From positions 742,032 to 806,031 of the forward strand of contig NZ_CP043006.1 of assembly GCF_008086345.1 (NCBI RefSeq): a stretch of DNA of 64,000 nt, written 5' to 3'. A program made the translations under genes and the position numbers. This document shows positions 1 through 9,123 of the stretch, in pieces. Within the stretch, counting starts at the first letter, position 1; each line of letters starts with the position of its first letter. This DNA is from Chitinophaga sp. XS-30 (GTDB taxonomy: Bacteria > Bacteroidota > Bacteroidia > Chitinophagales > Chitinophagaceae). The notes beneath the pieces were generated by a model. The model made no database searches. It saw only the letters and a program-made list of their open reading frames with translations, and was not told the DNA's origin.

Positions 1-1329
1 CAAGTTATTGGGATGGTAAATCTCATTGTGTTGGGTAACGTCCAGACCCAGCTCTTCTTCTTCTTCAGTTACACGGAGCGGGTGGATCATATTGATCAGC
101 TTGAAGATAGCCCAGGATACGGTAAAGCTGTAGGCTACTACCAGCAGCAGGCCGATCGCTTGTTTGTAGAAGAGGTCGAAGTTACCATATGCCCATCCGT
201 CAGCGCCACCGGCGTTAATGGCTGTAGAAGCAAAAATACCGGTCATCAGCATACCTGTCATACCACCTACACCATGGCAGGGGAATACGTCCAGTGTATC
301 ATCGATGGATGATTTATTCTTGTAGTGTACCACGATATTGGAAATGATCGCCGCTACAAAACCGATCACCAGGCTCTGGGGAACGCCCACAAAACCGGCC
401 GCAGGTGTAATGGCTACGAGACCAACTACAGCGCCGATACAGAAGCCGAGCACAGATGGTTTCCTGCCGCGGATCACATCAAAGAAGATCCAGGAAAGGC
501 CAGCAGCAGCGGTAGCCGTATTGGTGGCTGCAAAAGCAGTTACAGCCAGGGCGTTAGCGCCGAGTGAAGAACCTGCGTTAAAGCCGAACCAGCCGAACCA
601 GAGGAGACCGGTACCGATCAGTACAAAGGGAATGTTGGCGGGTTGCAGTTCCTGCTTGGCAATATGCGCTTTACGGCGCTTCAGTACCAGGGCACCGGCA
701 AGAGCGGCGCAACCGGCAGAAATATGTACCACTGTACCACCGGCGAAGTCAAGCACACCCAGTTTAAAGAGAATGCCGTCTGCATGCCAGGTCCAGTGTG
801 CGATAGGTGCATATACCAGCAGGCTGAAGAGCACCATGAACAACACATAGGAAGTAAAGCGGATACGCTCTGCTACCGCACCAACCACAAGGGCAGGCGT
901 GATCACCGCAAATTTGAGCTGGAACAGCGCAAACAGCAGGATGGGAATAGTTCCCCAGGGCTCGCCGGAAGCTACGCCGCTAAAGAAAAAGTAGGTCGTG
1001 GGATCACCGATCAACCCGCCCTTGGAATCACCAAATGCGAGGCTGAAGCCTACCACTACCCAAATGATGCTGATGAGGCCAGTGGCAATAAAGCTCTGCA
1101 TCATAGTGGAGATCACATTCTTTCTGTTCACCATCCCTCCATAAAAGAAGGACAGCCCGGGGGTCATCAGGAACACCAGAGAGGTGGCCACGAGAATCCA
1201 GGCAATATCTGCAGCATCATACTTGCTTGCATCACTAAATGTGGGAACGGTCGGGACAAAAAGACCAATTACTGCAAGCGCAGTCAAAAAAATAAATGGC
1301 AGATAATCCTGAAATGAAGTTTTCTTCAT
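1..1329 (-). CDS. amt: Ammonium transporter, Amt family (3' end outside window)
   Basis: Inner-membrane ammonium channel that takes up NH4+/NH3 for nitrogen assimilation. The reverse strand reads without a stop from ATG at 1329 to base 1, giving 443 codons, so the C-terminus lies beyond the left edge. A hydrophobic N-terminal segment is followed by the Amt motifs FFYGGMVNRKNV, DFAGGTVVHISAG and DVFPCHGVGGMTG, which carry the pore-lining histidine and phenylalanine positions of the family. The last visible part is a cytoplasmic tail, RVTEEEEELGLDVTQHNE, of the type that contacts PII proteins in this family. It follows uvrB on the same strand but is separated from it by 413 bp, so it probably has its own promoter. 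In many genomes a glnK/PII gene lies downstream; that part is not visible here. Confidence 0.95.
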   Translation of the reverse strand, partial: MKKTSFQDYLPFIFLTALAVIGLFVPTVPTFSDASKYDAADIAWILVATSLVFLMTPGLSFFYGGMVNRKNVISTMMQSFIATGLISIIWVVVGFSLAFGDSKGGLIGDPTTYFFFSGVASGEPWGTIPILLFALFQLKFAVITPALVVGAVAERIRFTSYVLFMVLFSLLVYAPIAHWTWHADGILFKLGVLDFAGGTVVHISAGCAALAGALVLKRRKAHIAKQELQPANIPFVLIGTGLLWFGWFGFNAGSSLGANALAVTAFAATNTATAAAGLSWIFFDVIRGRKPSVLGFCIGAVVGLVAITPAAGFVGVPQSLVIGFVAAIISNIVVHYKNKSSIDDTLDVFPCHGVGGMTGMLMTGIFASTAINAGGADGWAYGNFDLFYKQAIGLLLVVAYSFTVSWAIFKLINMIHPLRVTEEEEELGLDVTQHNEIYHPNNL

Positions 1330-1742
1330 AGCGTTTCATTTTAAAATTCGAAATAAAAGTAGGCAGTACGTTTAAAACATCAAATAGATGGCCTGAAATA
1401 TGGAAAACTTCGAAAAAATGGGGAGATATGGGGTTCTAAAAGCAATCATATAATGAATAATCAAAATATAAATATTGCTTTTACGGGTTTGAGAGTGTTA
1501 AGAGAAGGTTAAATTTCTTCACAATAGATTTATTATCAAACATTTAATGAAATCCAGGAAGGAAATTACAAAATTCTAAATTTTGCCGGGGCAGACCGTA
1601 CTACAAAATTGACAAAACCGACTTAATTGGATATATATAAATCAATTAGATATTACAATCATTTATTCTGTTCGGTTCAAAACAGCACAATCATACCATT
1701 CAAATTACAATTAATTCTATATGACATTAGTTATTCAGGCGC
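1330..1742. other. Intergenic region, AT-rich upstream region of amt
   Basis: 413 bp between uvrB and amt, both on the minus strand. It is clearly more AT-rich than the flanking genes and holds no convincing ORF. It most likely carries the nitrogen-regulated promoter and 5' leader of amt. I found no clear minus-strand TAnnTTTG element. Confidence 0.5.
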
Positions 1743-3791
1743 CTATTTCCGCTTCATATTTTCCAGATCCTGCTGCATGGTGAACATCTGATCCCGGAGG
1801 CGGGCCGCCTCCATAAAATCGAGGTCTTTTGCGGCCTTTTCCATGTCTTTCCGCACCCTGGCAATAGACTTCTCCATTTGCGGGATGCTTTTGATCGTAT
1901 CCTGATTATACACGGCTGCATCTTCGGCCACTATGGCCATTTCATCGTGCACGGCATAGGGTGATGAATCATCGAAATGACGAATTTCCAGCACGGAGGT
2001 CTGCCCCATGATCTGCTCTTTGGATTTTCGTACGGTCATGGGCGTAATACCGTGCAGCTCATTATATTTCCGTTGTTTCTCCCGCCGGCGGTCAGTTTCA
2101 TCGATGGTGCGCTGCATGCTGTCCGTGACCTTGTCTGCATAAAAGATCACCATGCCATCCACATTCCGGGCCGCACGGCCTGCGGTCTGCGTCAGGGAGC
2201 GTTCATCGCGCAGAAACCCTTCCTTGTCCGCATCCAGGATAGCCACCAGGGAAACTTCGGGCAGGTCAAGCCCTTCCCTCAGCAGATTGACCCCTACCAG
2301 CACATCTATATTCCCGAGCCGCAGGTCCCGGAGGATCTCCACACGTTCCAGGGTGTCCACTTCCGAGTGGATGTACCTGGATTTAATATTGATACGATGC
2401 AGGTATTTGTCCATTTCCTCGGCCATGCGCTTCGTGAGCGTGGTCACCAGCACGCGGTCTCCCTTCAGCACTCTCTTGTCAATTTCATCCAGCAGGTCAT
2501 CTACCTGGTTCTTGCTGGGCCGCACTTCAATCGGCGGGTCCAGCAGGCCGGTGGGCCGCACGATCTGCTCAATAACCACGCCTTCTGTTTGCTGCAGCTC
2601 GTACTCACCGGGGGTGGCACTTACAAAGATGGTCTGGTTCAGCAGGTTCTCGAATTCATGAAAGTTCAGGGGGCGGTTATCCAGCGCGGAGGGCAGCCGG
2701 AACCCGAAATCCACCAGCGTCAGCTTGCGGGAGCGGTCTCCCCCGTACATCCCGCTGACCTGGGGGATGGTCACATGGCTTTCATCTATCATCAGCAGGA
2801 AATCTTTCGGGAAGTAATCCAGCAGGCAGAACGGGCGCGTACCGGGGCGGCGGCGGTCCAGGAACCGGGAATAGTTCTCGATACCGCTGCAATAACCGAG
2901 TTCCCGGATCATTTCCACATCATAATTCACCCGTTCAGATAACCGTTGCGCTTCGATCAGTTTGCCGTTCGCCTTGAAATATTCCACCTGGGCCGTCAAT
3001 TCGTCCTGTATTTCGTGCAGTATCTGCACCATCATATCCTTCGGGGCCAGGTAAAGGTTTGCGGGGAAGATGGCGGCCGTATCCAGCACGCCGATCCGTT
3101 TACCGTTGTTCACATCAAAACTCTCGATCTCCTCGATCTCATCCCCGAAGAAGGTGATGCGGTAACCGTAATCCACATACGGCAGGTTGATGTCCACTGT
3201 ATCGCCCTGCACCCGGAAATTACCCCGGTTGAAATCGCCGGTGGTGCGGGTATAGAGGGCATTGACCAGTCCGTGCAGGAGGGTGTTGCGGCCGATCGTG
3301 AGCCCCTTGTGCAGCCGGATGATGCCATTTTCAAAGTCGGTAGGGTTACCCATACCATATATACAGGATACGCTGGCCACCACAATAATATCCCGCCTGC
3401 CGGACAGCAGGTTGGACGTTGCGCGGAGGCGGAGCTTGTCCAGCTCCTCATTTATGGCCAGGTCTTTTTCAATATAGGTATCGCTGACAGGCATATAAGC
3501 CTCGGGCTGATAGTAATCATAGTAGCTCACGAAGTACTCCACGGCATTTTCGGGAAAGAACTGTTTGAACTCACCATAGAGCTGGGCAACGAGGGTCTTG
3601 TTATGCGTCAGCACCAGGGTCGGTTTCTGTACGTTCTGGATCACATTGGCTACCGTAAACGTTTTTCCCGAGCCGGTGACACCGAGCAGGGTCTGGTACC
3701 TTTCGCCATCCTGGAGGCCTTCGGTCAACTGGCGGATGGCTTCCGGCTGGTCGCCGGCTGGCTGATATGGTGCATGGAGCTTGAATGGCAT
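1743..3791 (-). CDS. uvrB: Excinuclease ABC subunit B
   Basis: Damage-verifying helicase-like subunit of UvrABC nucleotide excision repair, a cytoplasmic protein. The 682-residue product has the normal family length. Visible motifs are Walker A GVTGSGKT near the N-terminus, the damage-probing beta-hairpin YYDYYQPEAYMP, the DEAD-like motif MIDESHVTIPQ, helicase motif QTAGRAARN and a C-terminal UVR motif (AAKDLDFMEAARLRDQM) that binds UvrC. I chose ATG at 3791 because the protein then starts MPFKLHAPYQPAGDQPEAI, as in other UvrB proteins. An upstream in-frame ATG at 3821 would add 10 unlikely residues. The gene diverges from the secreted nuclease at 3883. Confidence 0.97.
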   Translation of the reverse strand: MPFKLHAPYQPAGDQPEAIRQLTEGLQDGERYQTLLGVTGSGKTFTVANVIQNVQKPTLVLTHNKTLVAQLYGEFKQFFPENAVEYFVSYYDYYQPEAYMPVSDTYIEKDLAINEELDKLRLRATSNLLSGRRDIIVVASVSCIYGMGNPTDFENGIIRLHKGLTIGRNTLLHGLVNALYTRTTGDFNRGNFRVQGDTVDINLPYVDYGYRITFFGDEIEEIESFDVNNGKRIGVLDTAAIFPANLYLAPKDMMVQILHEIQDELTAQVEYFKANGKLIEAQRLSERVNYDVEMIRELGYCSGIENYSRFLDRRRPGTRPFCLLDYFPKDFLLMIDESHVTIPQVSGMYGGDRSRKLTLVDFGFRLPSALDNRPLNFHEFENLLNQTIFVSATPGEYELQQTEGVVIEQIVRPTGLLDPPIEVRPSKNQVDDLLDEIDKRVLKGDRVLVTTLTKRMAEEMDKYLHRINIKSRYIHSEVDTLERVEILRDLRLGNIDVLVGVNLLREGLDLPEVSLVAILDADKEGFLRDERSLTQTAGRAARNVDGMVIFYADKVTDSMQRTIDETDRRREKQRKYNELHGITPMTVRKSKEQIMGQTSVLEIRHFDDSSPYAVHDEMAIVAEDAAVYNQDTIKSIPQMEKSIARVRKDMEKAAKDLDFMEAARLRDQMFTMQQDLENMKRK

Positions 3792-3882
3792 AATGATATC
3801 GGGTTTAATATGGGTACACAAATTTCGGATTTTGAAAGGGAAAGGCGAAATTCGATCGTTAAAAGTCGCTAAATACGTTTAC

Positions 3883-4683
3883 ATGGGAAAGTATTCTTTA
3901 AAAGGGTTCATGGCATTGGTGCTGATAACCGGCACCTTGTCCGCCAAAGCATGGGGCCCGGTGGGCCACCGCGTCATAGCCGAGATCGCGTCCATGCATC
4001 TTACACCGAAGGCGCAGCAGGCCATCCGCGCCATCATCGGGCAGGAAACGCTGGCTATGATCGCCAACTGGCCGGATTTCATCAAATCTGATACCACAGG
4101 CATTTACAATCATACTTCCACCTGGCATTATCTTGATTTCCCCGGTCATTGTACACGGGAGGAATATGACCGGCTGCTGGCCGCAGCCAAAGGGGAGAAT
4201 CTGTACAGCCAGACCATGGCCATGATCCGGGAGCTGAAAGATCCCTCAACCCCGGCGGACCGGCGGCGGTTTGCACTGAGCTTCCTCGTGCATATGATCG
4301 GCGATATGCACATGCCGCTCCATGTAGGCCGGGATGAAGATATGGGCGGCAACAAGATCTCCGTGACCTGGTTCGACCGGCCCACCAATCTCCACCGGGT
4401 ATGGGACGAGCACCTGATAGACTTCCAGCAATACAGTTATACCGAGTACGCGGGGCTGCTGAACCGGGTGGTGACAAAGCACAAACGGGCCGCCCTGCAA
4501 GCCGGCAGCGTGCAGGACTGGATGTGGGAATCCCATGTGTTGTCTGACAAAATCTACGACCGCACCAATGCCGGGGACAAACTGAGCTACCGCTACAACT
4601 TCCTGTTTATGGAAGATTTGAATGCCCAGCTGACAAAAGGCGGCTTCCGGCTGGCGAAGATATTGAACGAGGCATTTAAATGA
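3883..4683 (+). CDS. Secreted S1/P1-type zinc nuclease
   Basis: Extracytoplasmic single-strand nuclease/3'-nucleotidase of the S1/P1 family, with a trinuclear zinc site. The 266-residue precursor has a signal peptide ending in SAKA, and cleavage there leaves Trp as residue 1 of the mature chain (WGPVGH), as the family requires because the N-terminal Trp is itself a zinc ligand. Other ligands are visible in order: the first His (WGPVGH), WPDFIKSD, WHYLDFPGH, the cluster FLVHMIGDMHMPLHVG, and NLHRVWDEHLID. All nine expected ligand positions can be assigned. An in-frame start at 3781 would lie inside the divergent uvrB 5' end and would bury the signal peptide, so ATG 3883 is preferred. It probably scavenges nucleotides or phosphate from external nucleic acids. 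Confidence 0.93.
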   Translation: MGKYSLKGFMALVLITGTLSAKAWGPVGHRVIAEIASMHLTPKAQQAIRAIIGQETLAMIANWPDFIKSDTTGIYNHTSTWHYLDFPGHCTREEYDRLLAAAKGENLYSQTMAMIRELKDPSTPADRRRFALSFLVHMIGDMHMPLHVGRDEDMGGNKISVTWFDRPTNLHRVWDEHLIDFQQYSYTEYAGLLNRVVTKHKRAALQAGSVQDWMWESHVLSDKIYDRTNAGDKLSYRYNFLFMEDLNAQLTKGGFRLAKILNEAFK

Positions 4684-4707
4684 TCCTGTTGACCCCGGTT
4701 CATTAAA

Positions 4708-4744
4708 AAAGCCCCTGGCCGATCAGTGATCTTCCAGGGGCTTT
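4708..4744. terminator. Bidirectional intrinsic terminator
   Basis: Perfect 11-bp stem AAAGCCCCTGG / CCAGGGGCTTT (4708-4718 with 4734-4744) and a 15-nt loop, with A-rich and T-rich flanks. It sits between two convergent genes, the nuclease and the PfkB kinase, and can serve both. Confidence 0.85.
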
Positions 4745-4760
4745 ATATATTTTGTCCGGT

Positions 4761-5684
4761 CTATACGAGGTCAATATCGAAGTTCACCAGCTGCACGAAC
4801 TGTTCCAGCCGTGCGGAAATATCTTCCTTGCTGATCTCCCGGAGACGCTGCGCACCGAATTTCTCCACACAGAATGAGGCCATGGCAGAACCTACGATGA
4901 TTGCGGTCTTCATATTCTCAAAAGAGATGTCCCTGGTTTTAGCCAGGTGGCCTACAAAACCGCCGGCGAAGGTGTCTCCGGCTCCGGTGGGGTCAAATAC
5001 TTCTTCCAGTGGCAGGGCCGGAGCAAAGAAAACATGATTCTCGTGGAACAGCAGTGCGCCATGTTCCCCTTTTTTGATGATCAGGTAACGGGGCCCCATA
5101 GTAAGGATCTTGTTAGCTGCTTTTACAAGAGAATATTCCCCCGTCAGCTGCCGCGCTTCACTGTCATTCACCATGAGCACATCCACCATTTTCAGTGTTT
5201 TGAGCAGGTCATCCAGCGCCACATCCATCCAGAAGTTCATGGTATCCATGACAATAAGCTTCGGACGGGGGTTCATCTGGCTGATCACGCTCATCTGCAC
5301 CTGCGGTGTGAGATTACCCAGTACCAGGAACTCGCTGCCCTGGTAGCTATCGGGGATCACCGGCTGAAAATCGGCCAGTACATTCAGCTCCGTAACGAGG
5401 GTATCACGGGAGTTCATGTCCAGGTGATACTTTCCCGCCCAGTAAAAGGATTTTTCGTCTTTCTTTACCTGTACGCCTTCCAGGGCTACGCCCCTTTTTA
5501 CCAGGCTATCCAGTTCTTCCTGCGGGAAATCCCCGCCGATCACAGACACCTGATTCACTGGTTTTACAAAATTAGATGCAGCCCAGGCAATAAAGGATGC
5601 GGAGCCGCCAACGATTTTATCCGATTTACCAAAGGGCGTTTCAATATCATCGAAAGCCATGGTACCTACAACGGTAAGAGACAT
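4761..5684 (-). CDS. PfkB-family carbohydrate/nucleoside kinase
   Basis: Cytoplasmic ATP-dependent kinase of the ribokinase/PfkB superfamily, 307 residues. The C-terminal signature DPTGAGDTFAGGFVGH gives the catalytic Asp and the anion hole. The N-terminal VGGSASFIAWAASNF matches the substrate-binding Gly-rich segment. The substrate cannot be told from sequence; related Bacteroidota proteins are annotated only as PfkB family, and ribose, adenosine or a sugar phosphate are possible. It is monocistronic by appearance, with the shared terminator downstream and a possible promoter element at 5717-5724. Confidence 0.9.
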   Translation of the reverse strand: MSLTVVGTMAFDDIETPFGKSDKIVGGSASFIAWAASNFVKPVNQVSVIGGDFPQEELDSLVKRGVALEGVQVKKDEKSFYWAGKYHLDMNSRDTLVTELNVLADFQPVIPDSYQGSEFLVLGNLTPQVQMSVISQMNPRPKLIVMDTMNFWMDVALDDLLKTLKMVDVLMVNDSEARQLTGEYSLVKAANKILTMGPRYLIIKKGEHGALLFHENHVFFAPALPLEEVFDPTGAGDTFAGGFVGHLAKTRDISFENMKTAIIVGSAMASFCVEKFGAQRLREISKEDISARLEQFVQLVNFDIDLV

Positions 5685-6178
5685 GTAATGGTTTGATTAA
5701 AGGTTGAAAAACGCAGCAAATGTAATCAATTGCCGGGCATTTACAGTCCCTTTCCATCAAAATGATCCCGGCCTCCGCTTTCCTCCGGTTTCACCGGCTG
5801 AATATCGCTGCACCCGTTATAATGGTCGGAGGCGGGGCGGGATTCGCCGGTTTAGCAGGCTTCACTAAACTTTATGATGACAATATTGATCATCGAAAGC
5901 ACGCTTTCAAAATTTCACCGCCCGTTTCCTGATACAGCCATATCATATGATAAAGGCATCCTCCATCCGTCAAAAAAGGCAGTGGCATCGCAAAAAACGG
6001 ATTTTTTTGTAGTCCGGAACAAGCCACAGCATTGAATTGTGATGAGAAAGAAAGATTTTTTTAAATGAATGGATGAATTTCTTTGTAACATTTTAATTCC
6101 AGCCCCGTTTTATCTAAGTCTCACAAAAGGGACTACACTTAACCTAATTATTAAACCAAGCTTTTAAAAACGGAAATC
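5685..6178. other. Intergenic region between PfkB kinase and lipoprotein
   Basis: 494 bp between divergent genes. It holds the candidate kinase promoter and a 56-codon open frame at 5762-5932 (ATG to TGA) whose product has a Gly-rich hydrophobic stretch (IMVGGGAGFAGLAGF); coding is unproven. The last 150 bp are AT-rich and probably carry the promoter of the lipoprotein gene. Confidence 0.4.
5717..5724 (-). promoter_or_regulatory. Possible -7 element for the PfkB kinase gene
   Basis: On the minus strand this reads TACATTTG, a match to the Bacteroidota -7 consensus TAnnTTTG, 33 nt before the kinase ATG. No good TTG -33 box is present at the usual 17-23 nt distance, so the call is weak. Confidence 0.35.
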
Positions 6179-6682
6179 ATGCTTATCCTTAAAAACCGGG
6201 CTCTCGGACTGAGCCTGCTGGCTACTGCTGTGTTTGGAATCACCCTTGCTTCCTGCTCTGATGATGATCCCAACCCACCGGCCAAACGTTCCAAAGAGTA
6301 CCCTTTAACCGTATCTACAGGCACCGGCGGAGGTAAAGTGACCCTGCAGGAATTAACAGATTCCACTTTCACGATGACCATCCGTATCGACAAGTCTACC
6401 AAGGACACTACTTACAACTTTGTACTGTTCAACGGCACTAAGGATACGACCGTACTGGATACTTTCCATCTTGTAAAAACGGTTAAAAGTGCAACTACCG
6501 GCGCTCCGGTTGAAGCCAAATGGGAAAATGTAAAACAGATCACCATCGGTGAAACCACTAAAAAATGGAACTATGACAGCGTACTGAAGTACAGAGCGTT
6601 TGCACGTGTAGCGTTCGTAGATAAGGGCGCAACTGTAAAAGACAGTGTGGTGGCCATTGGCAACATCGGCAGCGCACAATAA
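6179..6682 (+). CDS. Predicted surface-exposed lipoprotein, unknown function
   Basis: 167-residue protein with a short n-region, a hydrophobic helix and the lipobox ITLASC. The residues directly after the lipid-modified Cys are SDDDP, which resembles the serine plus acidic lipoprotein export signal described in Bacteroides, so the protein is probably displayed on the outside of the outer membrane. The rest is Thr/Lys-rich and beta-strand-like, with no catalytic motif that I recognise. It stands alone between an AT-rich upstream region and its own terminator at 6717-6747. I cannot assign a family. Confidence 0.75.
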   Translation: MLILKNRALGLSLLATAVFGITLASCSDDDPNPPAKRSKEYPLTVSTGTGGGKVTLQELTDSTFTMTIRIDKSTKDTTYNFVLFNGTKDTTVLDTFHLVKTVKSATTGAPVEAKWENVKQITIGETTKKWNYDSVLKYRAFARVAFVDKGATVKDSVVAIGNIGSAQ

Positions 6683-6716
6683 TATTTGCAGCTATTTGTT
6701 TAGTTGATAGATGGAG

Positions 6717-6747
6717 AAAGAGGTTGTATCAATGATACAGCCTCTTT
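6717..6747 (+). terminator. Intrinsic terminator of the lipoprotein gene
   Basis: 14-bp stem AAAGAGGTTGTATC / GATACAGCCTCTTT with a single G-U pair, a 3-nt loop and a following ATTTG. It lies 35 bp after the lipoprotein stop codon. Confidence 0.8.
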
Positions 6748-7116
6748 ATTTGTGAGATGACTACCCATGCTGTATAACACTCCGGATTTAAAATGTGTTC
6801 CATAGTCCAATATTTCAAAGAGCTAAGCTATTCTTTAATAGCTGTTATTTAAACACGCCGTTGCCCGGGCGTTTACTGCTGCGTTTGGAACCGGGATTGA
6901 AAACCCTTCGGTACAGCGGCTTATTGCATTGCGATGCGGCTGAAAAATTTCATGCATAATCAAAGTCTTCGAACCAAAGTGCATCGTTTTAATAACGCCC
7001 GGGGTCCTATAACGACAATAGCCGGATAAATCCGGCCATTGCTTGTATATGATAGGATATGGTTCATGGTGGGAAAGACTTCCCTGTCAGAACATCTTAC
7101 TGCGTTAACCTGTGTG
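6748..7116. other. Intergenic region between convergent genes
   Basis: About 370 bp between the lipoprotein terminator and the end of the OmpA-family gene. No ORF of note. A small perfect hairpin GCCGGAT-AA-ATCCGGC lies at 7021-7036 without a T-run. I see nothing else. Confidence 0.4.
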
Positions 7117-9117
7117 CTAATTCCTTAGTACCTTAAATTCCGTTCTCCGGTTAAGCTGCCTTCCCTCCGGATTGTCCTTTCCGTTGGGTAAAGTATTGGG
7201 CGCTACCGGCCTGGCTTCACCATAGCCTTTGCTGATCACTCTTTCTTTCTGAATACCCTTGCTGATGAGATAATCCACACAGGCTTTAGCGCGGGCATCC
7301 GAAAGTTTCAGGTTGTATATGTCGGTGCCCTTGCTATCGGTATGTGCGCCCAGTTCTATTTCCATCTTGGGATTATCCAGCAGAAGGTAGTAAAGTGTAT
7401 CCAGTACCTCGCGGGATTCCGGACGCAATGAGGCCTTATTGTAGTCGTAGAAGATATTGTCGATCACGATCGGTTTGTCGATCTCGAAACGTTTCAGGCA
7501 AACGGAGGGGTTCATCATGGAATCAACCATGGTCAGTTGTTCTGAGTCGAAATTGAAGTTCTTCGAGAAATAATTTTCCTTTTCTATCAGCACTTTGTAT
7601 TTCCGGTTCATATCCACTTCGAACATGTAGCTTCCTGATGTGCTGGTGGTTTGTGTTTCCAGCACATTGCGCTGCGTACTGTCCAGCAACGTGATCTTTG
7701 CTCCTGCCAGCGGTTGCCCGTTCTCGCAATCCAGCACCTGGCCTCCGGCCATTTTGGCTTTACGCCTGACGGCAAAGATCTCCAGGCAGCATACAGATTC
7801 CCGGTCGGAGCTGATATATCCTTTCTGCAAAGCGTTATTGGCCTGAAGCGCGGCATAATACAAATCGTCCTTTGCGGAGTTGAGCGGATATCCCATGTTT
7901 TCGGGAGCGGACCATCCGGTGAAGCTGCCTTTGCTGGAAAAGAAATCCAGTCCGCCAAAACCGGTGCGGCCATCTGTACTGAACACCAGCACCTGTTTTG
8001 CCGGATCATAGAAAGGAGCGCTTTCTTCATCTTTGGTATTGACGGATGTCCCCAGATTGGTAGCATTGCTTAACCCCCCACTGCTGTTGACGGTGCAATA
8101 CCAGAGGTCGAATTTCCCCATGCCGCCGGGGCGGTCAGAAGAGAAGAGAAAGTATTTCCCGTCCGAAGAAACGTATGGTTCTTTGGAGCTGTAGCCAGCC
8201 ACGTTGATGTTGGCATCCAGTGCCTCCGGGGCGGTCCATTCATTCCCCTGCCGCACACTGCGGTAGATCGCGGATTTTTTCACCCCGTTATTTACCGACC
8301 AGCGCGTGAGGTACAATACATTACCATCTGGGGCTACAGCAGCCACGCCTTGTTCCATACCTTCTTCCATGGGAATCGGCAGCTTTTCCTCGCTGTCAAA
8401 GCTGGCGTTGCTTCCCTTTGCCACGTATAAGGTATTGATGAAAGGATTGTCATTCTTTTCGATCAACACGGAATCAGGACGGGATGAGGTGAAATAGAAA
8501 GTGTTACTGCTCACTGGCACCGGCGCATAATTGGCGCCGCCCTGGTTGATATTACCAGCTACCTTGATCACTTCATAGCGCGGCGGCAACTGCATCTCCT
8601 TCATGGCAAACTCACAATTGGCGATCTCGACTGCAGTACGGTTGCTATATTCATCATATCCTTTATAGGATTGGCGGAACAGCTGGAACTGCGTAAGCGC
8701 ATCTTCATATTTTGCCGCGGAACGCAGGCATACGGCATACCAGTAGCGCACAAGCGGAAACTGAACGGGATCGAAGTTCACCGCTTCGGCATACCATTTC
8801 TCCGCATTGGCAAAATCATTGTACATGCGGTAGGATTCGGCCAGACGATACACCACGAGTTCATAGTCCTTGAGCTTTTTCTGTTTGGTCTTGCCGCTTT
8901 TTTCCACGAGGTAAGGCCTGTATTCCCCGGGTTTCACGGCAAATGTGCCGAGCGCCTTGTTATAGTATTGTGCGGCGGAGTAGTAATCTTTCTTCTCGAA
9001 ATAATTATCCGCCGTGCGTTTGTAATCATATATGTACTGTTGCGCGTGCAGGGTGCCGGCCATGCCAATGGCGATCAACAGCAGGAAGAGTGTAAGTCTT
9101 TTCATAAAGTTCATCAT
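7117..9117 (-). CDS. PorE-like OmpA-family T9SS partner (TPR, PD40 propeller, CRD, OmpA)
   Basis: 666-residue secreted/outer-membrane protein. After the signal peptide (ending GTLHAQQ) come, in order: TPR-like helices (about 25-170), a WD40/PD40 beta-propeller with repeats such as FYFTSSRPD and LFSSDRPGG (about 190-430), a carboxypeptidase-regulatory-like domain (about 455-535) and a C-terminal OmpA peptidoglycan-binding domain (about 550-666, with ELGAHTDSKG and LSDARAKACVDYLISKGI). This is the domain order of PorE of Porphyromonas gingivalis and of OmpA partners encoded with SprB-like adhesins. It starts 6 nt after PorP/SprF stops, so it is in the same operon. Role by family: it anchors T9SS cargo or translocon parts to peptidoglycan. 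ATGs at 9117, 9114 and 9105 are all possible starts. Confidence 0.88.
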   Translation of the reverse strand: MMNFMKRLTLFLLLIAIGMAGTLHAQQYIYDYKRTADNYFEKKDYYSAAQYYNKALGTFAVKPGEYRPYLVEKSGKTKQKKLKDYELVVYRLAESYRMYNDFANAEKWYAEAVNFDPVQFPLVRYWYAVCLRSAAKYEDALTQFQLFRQSYKGYDEYSNRTAVEIANCEFAMKEMQLPPRYEVIKVAGNINQGGANYAPVPVSSNTFYFTSSRPDSVLIEKNDNPFINTLYVAKGSNASFDSEEKLPIPMEEGMEQGVAAVAPDGNVLYLTRWSVNNGVKKSAIYRSVRQGNEWTAPEALDANINVAGYSSKEPYVSSDGKYFLFSSDRPGGMGKFDLWYCTVNSSGGLSNATNLGTSVNTKDEESAPFYDPAKQVLVFSTDGRTGFGGLDFFSSKGSFTGWSAPENMGYPLNSAKDDLYYAALQANNALQKGYISSDRESVCCLEIFAVRRKAKMAGGQVLDCENGQPLAGAKITLLDSTQRNVLETQTTSTSGSYMFEVDMNRKYKVLIEKENYFSKNFNFDSEQLTMVDSMMNPSVCLKRFEIDKPIVIDNIFYDYNKASLRPESREVLDTLYYLLLDNPKMEIELGAHTDSKGTDIYNLKLSDARAKACVDYLISKGIQKERVISKGYGEARPVAPNTLPNGKDNPEGRQLNRRTEFKVLRN

Positions 9118-9123
9118 TTGATG

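Noticed and set aside
2946..3872. Long antisense frame over uvrB (also 1977-2942)
   Set aside because: Shadow of uvrB; the uvrB product is fully conserved and the antisense product has no family features.
5762..5932. 56-codon frame with a Gly-rich hydrophobic segment between the PfkB kinase and the lipoprotein
   Set aside because: Short, no signal peptide pattern, no neighbour link, no promoter close by; kept only as a note in the intergenic entry.
7021..7036. Small perfect hairpin GCCGGAT-AA-ATCCGGC as terminator of the OmpA-family gene
   Set aside because: Only a 2-nt loop, no T-run, and about 80 bp beyond the stop codon.
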